Below are positions 6,301 to 11,907 of a stretch of 36,954 bases of DNA, piece after piece. Positions within the stretch are counted from its first letter, which is position 1, and each line of letters begins with the position of its first letter. The notes below the pieces were generated by a model. It was given only the letters and a program-made list of their open reading frames with translations, was not told the DNA's origin and did not search any database. The DNA lies in the IMG/VR virus record IMGVR_UViG_3300033153_008926, positions 1-36,954 of that record; one strand, given 5' to 3'. The translations under genes and the position numbers were made by a program. This DNA is from a virus.

Positions 6301-6440
6301 CTGAAAAGCAAGATTGCGAAATCGAAGGCCAAACAAGTTATAAGCTTACATATTCTGCTGATGAGAAAAAAATGTTAGATGATCTTAACGCAAAAAGCCC
6401 ATATCAGATAGTGTGGGAAGAAGAAGGGGAAGTAGAGTGA
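6294..6440 (+). CDS. Acidic hypothetical protein (48 aa), GTG start
   Basis: GTG 6294 follows AAGGAG. The product begins VKAEKQDCEIEGQTSYKL and ends in WEEEGEVE, strongly acidic. It overlaps the next GTG start (GTGA). Both its start and its stop lie in copies of the 15-nt block, so the gene is bounded by direct repeats like a cassette. Function unknown. Confidence 0.55.
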   Translation: MKAEKQDCEIEGQTSYKLTYSADEKKMLDDLNAKSPYQIVWEEEGEVE

Positions 6441-6443
6441 AGG
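6429..6443 (+). repeat. 15-nt start-site block, copy 2
   Basis: Exact copy of GAAGTAGAGTGAAGG at the junction of the 6294 and 6437 genes; here the block provides a GTGA stop/start overlap. Confidence 0.8.
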
Positions 6444-6655
6444 TTTATGACATATTTAAAAAAGACTATAAAATAACACCTGGAATTGCAGAAGATATTC
6501 AAGAGCTTAAGAAGGCAACATTTGAATATGCTCAAAAAGTTGGACTGCTGTTACTTGGCGATTACGATACTAGGTTTTACAGAAAGCTTGATGAGGCAAT
6601 GATGGCTGCTGAAAAAGGGATTATAACAAATCCTTTAAGACCGACGCATTTTTAA
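6437..6655 (+). CDS. Hypothetical protein (72 aa), GTG start
   Basis: GTG 6437 was chosen from the GTGA overlap and the AGGGGAAG SD, not an earlier in-frame ATG at 6413. The product begins VKVYDIFKKDYKITPG and is largely helical, with basic and hydrophobic alternation (KKATFEYAQKVGLLLLGDYD). No family recognised. Its end TTTTTAAGGAG supplies the next SD. Confidence 0.6.
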   Translation: MKVYDIFKKDYKITPGIAEDIQELKKATFEYAQKVGLLLLGDYDTRFYRKLDEAMMAAEKGIITNPLRPTHF

Positions 6656-6658
6656 GGA

Positions 6659-6673
6659 GAAGTAGAGTGAAGG
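6659..6673 (+). repeat. 15-nt start-site block, copy 3
   Basis: Third exact rightward copy of GAAGTAGAGTGAAGG, carrying the GTG start at 6667. Identity continues a few bases further with copy 2 (GAAGGTTTATG). Confidence 0.8.
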
Positions 6674-6876
6674 TTTATGTTTTATTAGAGTCACATATGT
6701 ATACAAACGACGAGGGAGATCGGCATGAGAACTTAGAGCCTTTTTTCGCAGTGTCATCAAAAAAAGCAGCCAAGAAAGCTATTAAGAGGTATACCCATGT
6801 AGGAGCATATGTTGAAATTGAAGTGGAAAAAGAATATAAAATTTATATGGATAGTACAGCTACGTGGAATGCATGA
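6667..6876 (+). CDS. Small YVL-type protein (DUF7336-like), 69 aa
   Basis: GTG 6667 follows AAGGAG. The pattern VKVYVLLESHMYTNDEGD, then EPFFAVSSKKAAKKAIKRY, resembles small beta-alpha-beta proteins of the kind VYVL...hhGVYSSxExA (DUF7336-like). Similar proteins occur at 7447, 34542 and 36011, making this a paralogue family on both arms. Function unknown. It is the last gene before the 20-nt repeat array begins. Confidence 0.6.
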   Translation: MKVYVLLESHMYTNDEGDRHENLEPFFAVSSKKAAKKAIKRYTHVGAYVEIEVEKEYKIYMDSTATWNA

Positions 6877-6884
6877 CTAATACC

Positions 6885-6906
6885 GATAAGTGTTATTATC
6901 GGACTT
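6885..6906 (+). repeat. Intercistronic repeat, copy 1 of 5
   Basis: GATAA followed by GTGTTATTATCGGACTT. In this copy CCGATAA (6883-6889) and TTATCGG (6896-6902) form a perfect 7-bp stem with a 6-nt loop. An SD (AAGGGGA) and ATG follow within 20 bp. Confidence 0.9.
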
Positions 6907-6923
6907 AATATAAGGGGAAAATT

Positions 6924-7106
6924 ATGATTGAAGGAATGCATTTTTGGAATTCTCACATTAAGACCATTGAAGACATAAGAAAAGAGTTAGATCTTATTGT
7001 TGGAGGGGCTTATGATCCAGACACAATTGCTGGCCCATTAATTAACATAATTTACGAATTAACTGGCATATTACAAGCATACACCGAGGGCACAGACGAC
7101 GACTAG
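6924..7106 (+). CDS. Cassette protein (60 aa), unknown
   Basis: Between intercistronic repeats 1 and 2, with SD AAGGGGA. The product begins MIEGMHFWNSHIKTIEDI and is helical, ending in an acidic tail TEGTDDD. Its TAG shares its last base with repeat 2. No family recognised. Confidence 0.65.
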   Translation: MIEGMHFWNSHIKTIEDIRKELDLIVGGAYDPDTIAGPLINIIYELTGILQAYTEGTDDD

Positions 7107-7127
7107 ATAAGTGTTATTATCGGACTT
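7106..7127 (+). repeat. Intercistronic repeat, copy 2 of 5
   Basis: Exact 22-nt match to copy 1 (GATAA plus GTGTTATTATCGGACTT). It begins on the last base of the preceding TAG stop, and AAGGGGAAAATTATG follows directly, as in copy 1. Confidence 0.9.
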
Positions 7128-7139
7128 AAGGGGAAAATT

Positions 7140-7415
7140 ATGAAGATAGAAAAGGCAATGGTAGAGAGTAAAAAAGTTGAGGAATTGTGTTGGAAAATGT
7201 ACGACCTTTCAGGTCTGCCTGAGCATAATGAAGACGATAGGTTTTCAAATGACCAATATACAATTGATGAACTATTAGAATTATGCGATTTGATCGGGAA
7301 AAGAATTAACAGTTTTAGAGATTTAGCTGCGGAATCAAAAGCTATTGGTTGTGAAAATTTTAAAAAGCAGGCGATGAAGAAAGTTGACGAGTTTCAAAAG
7401 TGGCTGAAAGGATAA
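7140..7415 (+). CDS. Cassette protein, helical (91 aa), unknown
   Basis: SD AAGGGGA from the repeat junction. The product begins MKIEKAMVESKKVEELCWKM and is an almost fully helical, charged protein ending in KWLKG. Its TAA stop lies inside repeat 3. No recognisable motif. Confidence 0.65.
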   Translation: MKIEKAMVESKKVEELCWKMYDLSGLPEHNEDDRFSNDQYTIDELLELCDLIGKRINSFRDLAAESKAIGCENFKKQAMKKVDEFQKWLKG

Positions 7416-7432
7416 GTGTTATTATCGGACTT
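7411..7432 (+). repeat. Intercistronic repeat, copy 3 of 5
   Basis: Exact 22-nt copy. The TAA at its bases 3-5 is the stop codon of the preceding gene, so the repeat overlaps coding sequence. TATAGGGGAATGAGATG follows. Confidence 0.9.
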
Positions 7433-7446
7433 TATAGGGGAATGAG

Positions 7447-7701
7447 ATGAAACAGACAATAAAAGTATATGTTGCGGTTAGCGAGGATGTTTGCTCTCGA
7501 TGCATGCATGAGGATGAGGATGAATATAATGATTTTTTAGGTGTGTTTGGATCAAAGAAGGAAGCAATGGAATGCCTTACAGAAAACAGACTATATCCTA
7601 ATCACGGAGATACTCATGCCAAAATTCGTGAGAGATATGTAACTATAAACAAAGCTGAAATGGAAAAGGAACTGGATAAACTCAAAGGTGAAAACCAATA
7701 G
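7447..7701 (+). CDS. Cassette protein, YVL-type with CxxC (84 aa)
   Basis: SD AGGGGA. The N-terminus MKQTIKVYVAVSEDVCSRCM, then FLGVFGSKKEAMECL, follows the same beta-alpha layout as the 6667, 34542 and 36011 products, here with an added CSRC pair. The C-terminus is a charged helix. DUF7336-like by resemblance; function unknown. Confidence 0.6.
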   Translation: MKQTIKVYVAVSEDVCSRCMHEDEDEYNDFLGVFGSKKEAMECLTENRLYPNHGDTHAKIRERYVTINKAEMEKELDKLKGENQ

Positions 7702-7722
7702 ATAAGTGTTATTATCGGACTT
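7701..7722 (+). repeat. Intercistronic repeat, copy 4 of 5
   Basis: Exact 22-nt copy beginning on the last base of the TAG of the preceding gene. It continues with TGTAGAAGGGGATTGAGATG, which is identical to the sequence after copy 5. Confidence 0.9.
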
Positions 7723-7739
7723 TGTAGAAGGGGATTGAG

Positions 7740-7988
7740 ATGAAACCAGATGAAATTACAGTAATTCCAGACAATGAAATGCTCACAATTTTGCCGACCA
7801 CGCAAGAGGCATTTCTTGAAATACCAGAAGGACATCCTATTCTAAAAAAAATTAGCGAACAAGGAGGATGTTGCATGGATGTGTTTTATGACTTTACTGA
7901 AATGGCAATTCATGAAAGCATAAAGACAGGAGAAAAAACATACATAGGCGACCACAAAGACAAAAAGGTTTATATTTTAGTTGAGTAA
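7740..7988 (+). CDS. Cassette protein (82 aa), unknown
   Basis: SD AAGGGGA. The product begins MKPDEITVIPDNEMLTILP and has a central GGCCMDV. It is acidic and mixed alpha/beta. Its TAA lies inside repeat 5. No family recognised. Confidence 0.65.
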   Translation: MKPDEITVIPDNEMLTILPTTQEAFLEIPEGHPILKKISEQGGCCMDVFYDFTEMAIHESIKTGEKTYIGDHKDKKVYILVE

Positions 7989-8005
7989 GTGTTATTATCG
8001 GACTT
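7984..8005 (+). repeat. Intercistronic repeat, copy 5 of 5
   Basis: The 20-nt core TAAGTGTTATTATCGGACTT (7986-8005) is exact; the two bases before it differ from copies 1-4, so the GATAA/TTATC stem is weakened. The TAA is the stop of the preceding gene. Confidence 0.9.
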
Positions 8006-8022
8006 TGTAGAAGGGGATTGAG

Positions 8023-8187
8023 ATGGATAGAAGCATAGGAAAGTTAGAGGAATTTTTTTTAGAATTTACAGAAAGTGTATTTTTGCCGATGTTGCTTGTT
8101 GCCATAATGGTAATTTGCTCACCACTGCTTGTACCATATTGCCTATATAGAATTTACAAAAGGAGCAAGAGTGAAAAGACAAAATAG
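8023..8187 (+). CDS. Cassette membrane protein (54 aa)
   Basis: ATG 8023 follows AAGGGGA of repeat 5. An acidic N-terminus (MDRSIGKLEEFFLEF) precedes one transmembrane helix, about residues 20-42 (FLPMLLVAIMVICSPLLV), then a basic tail YRIYKRSKSEKTK. It overlaps the nuclease gene by 17 bp and carries that gene's SD. Function unknown. Confidence 0.6.
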   Translation: MDRSIGKLEEFFLEFTESVFLPMLLVAIMVICSPLLVPYCLYRIYKRSKSEKTK

Positions 8188-8545
8188 AGAAGATCAAGAG
8201 CTAATAGCTATATTTGACTGGGCAAAGCATTTCAAAATACTTCGTGAGCATATGTTTCATATTGCCAACGAACGCAAGACAACCTTCGCTGCAGGCAAAA
8301 GACTAAGTCGAAAAGGCGTCATGCCTGGCGTAGCTGATATCTTCCTATCCTACCCCTCAGGAGATTACCATGGACTCTATATAGAACTCAAAGGGCCAAA
8401 AGCAATTAAAGGTTATCGCCCTGCCAAGGTCAGCAAACCACAGATGACATTCCTAGGAAGAATGTGCGCAGCTGGATATTGTACCTGCATAAAATATGGT
8501 GCAGAAGAAGCAATAGAAGCTATCGAGCATTACCTAACGCTGTGA
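8171..8545 (+). CDS. VRR-NUC domain nuclease
   Basis: A 124-residue protein from GTG 8171, with AGGAG six bases upstream; no ATG fits. It is a stand-alone VRR-NUC fold: GVADIFL (Asp56), then LYIELKG (Glu72, Lys74) and SKPQ (Gln91) give the PD-(D/E)xK active site. Phage VRR-NUC proteins cut branched or replication DNA, or act as Holliday-junction-type endonucleases. It ends the rightward operon that also encodes Sak4-like and SSB-like proteins, so a recombination or packaging-substrate role is likely. Family call is strong; substrate is inferred. Confidence 0.85.
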   Translation: MKRQNREDQELIAIFDWAKHFKILREHMFHIANERKTTFAAGKRLSRKGVMPGVADIFLSYPSGDYHGLYIELKGPKAIKGYRPAKVSKPQMTFLGRMCAAGYCTCIKYGAEEAIEAIEHYLTL

Positions 8546-8568
8546 ATCGAATAAGGCAATCAAATTCT

Positions 8569-9018
8569 TTAATATTGTGACTCATAACACACGACAAACC
8601 GCACAATTGCTGTCTTTTCATTTGTTAATTTATCAAACACAAAAGTAAATTTAGGCATATCCTCAGAAGTAACTTTACTTTCAACTTGCATAAAGTTTAC
8701 TTCTTTTGTCATTCCTGGACTCGTACACGTTGTATAATCAGCCTTCTCACCAACATAACTAGCATCACCTGTGATTCTTACACACGCATCTTTAACATAA
8801 TCAGCAGGTTGGCCTAAACTATCTACTGCGTTTATCTTAATATTTAACTTTGTTTTAGAAACATCATTAAAATCGCCATTGCGAACAGGCAAAATAAACG
8901 AATGCGTAGCCGATGAGCTAAGAGACTGATAATAAACACTGCAATTGTCAGGAATTAAATTATTACCAAATGATACAAGAGGAACTGTCAGACATAATAT
9001 AGTTAACATTTTAAACAT
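8569..9018 (-). CDS. Secreted Cys-rich protein (possible moron)
   Basis: A 149-residue protein with SD TAAGGAG. The N-terminus MFKMLTILCLTVPLVSFG is a clear Sec signal peptide (cut after about 18). The mature part has four cysteines, which could form two disulfides, and is predicted beta-rich. It lies between the convergent early operon and the terminase, with its own AT-rich upstream region. That is typical of a moron or lysogenic-conversion gene acting in the periplasm or envelope. No family recognised. An adsorption-blocking or virulence role would be speculation. Confidence 0.7.
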   Translation of the reverse strand: MFKMLTILCLTVPLVSFGNNLIPDNCSVYYQSLSSSATHSFILPVRNGDFNDVSKTKLNIKINAVDSLGQPADYVKDACVRITGDASYVGEKADYTTCTSPGMTKEVNFMQVESKVTSEDMPKFTFVFDKLTNEKTAIVRFVVCYESQY

Positions 9019-9065
9019 AACTACTCCTTAGTTAATTAAATACAACTATATATTATGGATCGAAT

Positions 9066-9082
9066 CTTAAGGAAATATTAAG
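9066..9082. repeat. Short dyad CTTAAGGAAATATTAAG
   Basis: CTTAA and TTAAG flank 7 nt. The minus-strand reading differs by one base from the dyad at 2400-2416. It lies between the terminase stop and the secreted-protein gene. A binding site shared with the control region is possible, but chance similarity in AT-rich DNA is not excluded. Confidence 0.3.
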
Positions 9083-10399
9083 TCAATAACGATAAGTATG
9101 GTTTTTGTGGGCACTTTCTTTCTCGAAGTACTGTTGCCAGGTAATAGCAAAGTACATCATTGTATCAGCAAAGTGAGAACTCCAGTCATGTATAGGCCTG
9201 TCTTTATAAAGACCTTTCTTGTCATCATAGTCATAATGGTAATCACGCAATGCATTTAGGAGCATTTCACATCTTTCAGCATCAAAATGACACCTTACAA
9301 GTACAGAGCGCAATGCCTCGCGCCCATCTGTGTGGTCCATTTTCTTAACGGGAGGCTGAAAATATATACCATTATCGTGTGCTATATGAAACCTGGTGCG
9401 CCCAGACCCCCATTCGTGGACATTAATATCGTGAGGTGGAAAGTGATATTTACACTTAACTCCATGCTCTTCCTCGAAGTCTTTTATGTAATTAGCATAG
9501 TGTGGAATATCTTGCTTTCGGTTATTATAGCAATGTACAAACCTAAGTTCACCACCAAACGGTTGCATAAACACAATCACCGTATCATCATTCCAACCTA
9601 TATCCCACCAAGTAAATACAGGAAGAGATTTCTCTATTGGAATCTTTCTAACTCGCTTATCCTTCTCTGCTTTATTTATCCATGAGCCAAATACACTTCC
9701 GGGCATTTCGACATCGAATGAACAATAGAACTCTTGCTGTATAACCTCTTCAGGCATACCCTCATTACGCATACGCTGTATTTCTTCAGCATCAAACACT
9801 GGTTTTCCATCTGCACGTTTAGTTTCATTAGCGCCAGCTTTAGTAACAAACCACTCAGGATTATTTTTATTACTGTTATATATATGATACCCATGATTCT
9901 TTCCGCGAGGTGTATAACAAAAGATTTCAACACCGTCATTCTCAGACAAGATAGGACGCAGATAAGTTCTAGCCTGTGGGTTCTGAAGCGAATACTCATC
10001 ATAGATAATAGATACAGGATTAGTTCCCATAATAGAATCGTACCTATCAGTTCCAACCAATTGCAGAATAGAACCGTTTTTAAATTCAAGTAACATTTCT
10101 GAATTATCTTTACGCTTAACTAACTCCTTAGGAATGTAATCTAAATAACGACGTCCGTTATAATCCGCACCATTCCAAACAACTTTCTTGCCCTGTCTGA
10201 GTTGTGGAAACGTATATAGATGAAGACCTACACGCTTATGAGCTAAAGCTGTAATTAGGTTAAGTAGACTAATGGTTTTACCAGCACGACGATGCCAGAT
10301 GATAATAGAATGCCTTACACCTTCAACAAGTATTTTCTCGTAGACAACACGCTGATATTCTCTAGGACTAAACCCATGAGGCAATTCTATTATATTCAT
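9083..10399 (-). CDS. terL: Terminase large subunit (ATPase/nuclease)
   Basis: A 438-residue DNA-packaging motor. The ATPase has a Walker A variant WHRRAGKT (35-42), Walker B IIYDE (131-135) and a coupling motif around CYTPRGK (161-167). The RNase H-like nuclease shows WWDIG (Asp266), PPHD (Asp324) and SHFADTMMY (Asp412). Length is slightly short but complete. It is the last late gene, 3 bp after the fibre gene, at the same position as T7 gp19. No good SD precedes ATG 10399, so translation is probably coupled. The small subunit is not adjacent (see 35542). Confidence 0.93.
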   Translation of the reverse strand: MNIIELPHGFSPREYQRVVYEKILVEGVRHSIIIWHRRAGKTISLLNLITALAHKRVGLHLYTFPQLRQGKKVVWNGADYNGRRYLDYIPKELVKRKDNSEMLLEFKNGSILQLVGTDRYDSIMGTNPVSIIYDEYSLQNPQARTYLRPILSENDGVEIFCYTPRGKNHGYHIYNSNKNNPEWFVTKAGANETKRADGKPVFDAEEIQRMRNEGMPEEVIQQEFYCSFDVEMPGSVFGSWINKAEKDKRVRKIPIEKSLPVFTWWDIGWNDDTVIVFMQPFGGELRFVHCYNNRKQDIPHYANYIKDFEEEHGVKCKYHFPPHDINVHEWGSGRTRFHIAHDNGIYFQPPVKKMDHTDGREALRSVLVRCHFDAERCEMLLNALRDYHYDYDDKKGLYKDRPIHDWSSHFADTMMYFAITWQQYFEKESAHKNHTYRY

Positions 10400-10402
10400 A
10401 TA

Positions 10403-11899
10403 TTATAATTTTATAATCGTATTTACATGTGTAGTTGGCTGAATGTTATTATGAGCATTTGTGCCCCCAGTAGTATTAGTCAAATCGGCAGTAGTAGTTG
10501 AAACGCCACCAGGAAGGCCGCCCAAATTAGAATAAGTAGCAGTTCCCCTCCCCCATGGTGGGTTAGATTGCTCTATTGGACATTCGTGATCATGCAAAGG
10601 CATTTCAGCTTCTATCAACAAATGATCGGGCTCTCCATCATACGCCCCAAGAACAGGAGCATACGAAAATCCAGCAGCCGTACCAAATCCAGCTATTGCT
10701 CTACCCTTATAATAAGGAAGCGTTAATTGTTTTCCAGCACTAAAGTCTGCTAATGCAGAAGCACCTAGACCACCAGAAACAGCGCAAAATGCATTTGCTG
10801 TTGGAGAAGAAACATTATCCCAAAGCATTTCGAAAAGATCGAATGTATCTGCATTTGCCCTAGTTGTTGCACCACTCCCAGAATCTCCAATCGTTCCATC
10901 ATCAAGATCAACCCATCCCGAAGGAGCAGTAGTATTGTATGTTAGCGCTACATACCCTGTTGTAAAGTCCGTTATCTCTTGAGCATTAGCCAACTGAAAG
11001 AATGATCCGTCATATATTAATCTAGCAACCAAGCCCGCAGGCATTGCATTCGCAGGGATATCAGCAATTACCGAACCTAAGAAAATTTTAATAGCAACTG
11101 CACCAAGACCATTTACATTGATTGTTGATGCAGTCGTATTGGTATTTGCTATCTTAACATCTACTATCAATCCAGCATCTAATGAAGAAGGAGCCGGGCT
11201 TAATGTAACTACATACGCATCAGCCACACCAGTATCCACACCATAACGACCCTCTTTAAGTTGACCCATTGCATCATGCACTGTTGTTGAGCCAAATCCT
11301 GAATCATAATATCCAACAAGAAGAGAACCATCCGTTCCTGTTTGATCATTTGCAAGTTCAGACCGAAGCGTACTCCATCCTTCTGATTCTTCAATTTCAA
11401 CACCCTCTATTCCTAGAGTAGTCTTTTTCCAGTACTCATCTGTTCCTAATGCAGGTAGATGAAGGTTCTTAGGGTCTTGCAATTCAGAATTAAAGTATTT
11501 TGGAAGTATTTTATTTACATCTTTTCTTAACTCTTGAAGCATTATAGTAAGATTATTGAACTCAGCATTAAGTGTATCAGCGTCTAAAAGGTTGTTGTTC
11601 TGAAGATTGGTAGTGCGCTCTATTGTTTGATCGCCAATTATAGTTACACGATCATCAAGCGTCGCACCACTTGTAAGAACTATAGTTCCTCCTGAATCTA
11701 CACCAACACCTGTAACAGTATAGTCAACATTCAGAATTAACACCTGATTAACATCATCAGCTGCTGAACCATCAGGAGTCGAATAAACGGTTAGATTTAA
11801 CTCGTCAGTTATAACAAATGGATAATCGAATATTGTTTGACTCGCTGTTGCGATATATTGAATGTATCTTTCTACATCACCTACTACTATTGCACTCAT
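10403..11899 (-). CDS. Tail fibre with tail-collar-type C-terminus
   Basis: A 498-residue protein with SD GAGGT. The N-terminal 140 residues (IQYIATASQTIFDYPF, then DVDYTVTGVG-like and ERTTNLQNNN) resemble the virion-anchoring domain of T7-like fibres. The C-terminus (EPDHLLIEAEMPLHDHE and AHNNIQPTTHVNTIIKL) resembles phage tail-collar/receptor-binding tips, with the usual His-rich trimer motif. The slot just before the terminase equals T7 gp17. It probably binds the host surface. Confidence 0.82.
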   Translation of the reverse strand: MSAIVVGDVERYIQYIATASQTIFDYPFVITDELNLTVYSTPDGSAADDVNQVLILNVDYTVTGVGVDSGGTIVLTSGATLDDRVTIIGDQTIERTTNLQNNNLLDADTLNAEFNNLTIMLQELRKDVNKILPKYFNSELQDPKNLHLPALGTDEYWKKTTLGIEGVEIEESEGWSTLRSELANDQTGTDGSLLVGYYDSGFGSTTVHDAMGQLKEGRYGVDTGVADAYVVTLSPAPSSLDAGLIVDVKIANTNTTASTINVNGLGAVAIKIFLGSVIADIPANAMPAGLVARLIYDGSFFQLANAQEITDFTTGYVALTYNTTAPSGWVDLDDGTIGDSGSGATTRANADTFDLFEMLWDNVSSPTANAFCAVSGGLGASALADFSAGKQLTLPYYKGRAIAGFGTAAGFSYAPVLGAYDGEPDHLLIEAEMPLHDHECPIEQSNPPWGRGTATYSNLGGLPGGVSTTTADLTNTTGGTNAHNNIQPTTHVNTIIKL

Positions 11900-11907
11900 A
11901 ATTTACC

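Noticed and set aside
6885-8005. CRISPR-like array because of five evenly spaced identical repeats
   Set aside because: Intervals are 221-305 bp and are complete genes, repeats hold stop codons and precede SD sites, and no cas genes exist.
6885-8005. Phage RNA polymerase promoters (repeat followed by GGGG)
   Set aside because: No phage polymerase is seen, and a promoter before every 60-90 residue gene is unlikely. The stop codon embedding fits cistron junctions better. Not fully excluded.
9287-10093. Rightward frames opposite the terminase gene
   Set aside because: Antisense shadows with no SD; the terminase frame has complete ATPase and nuclease motifs.
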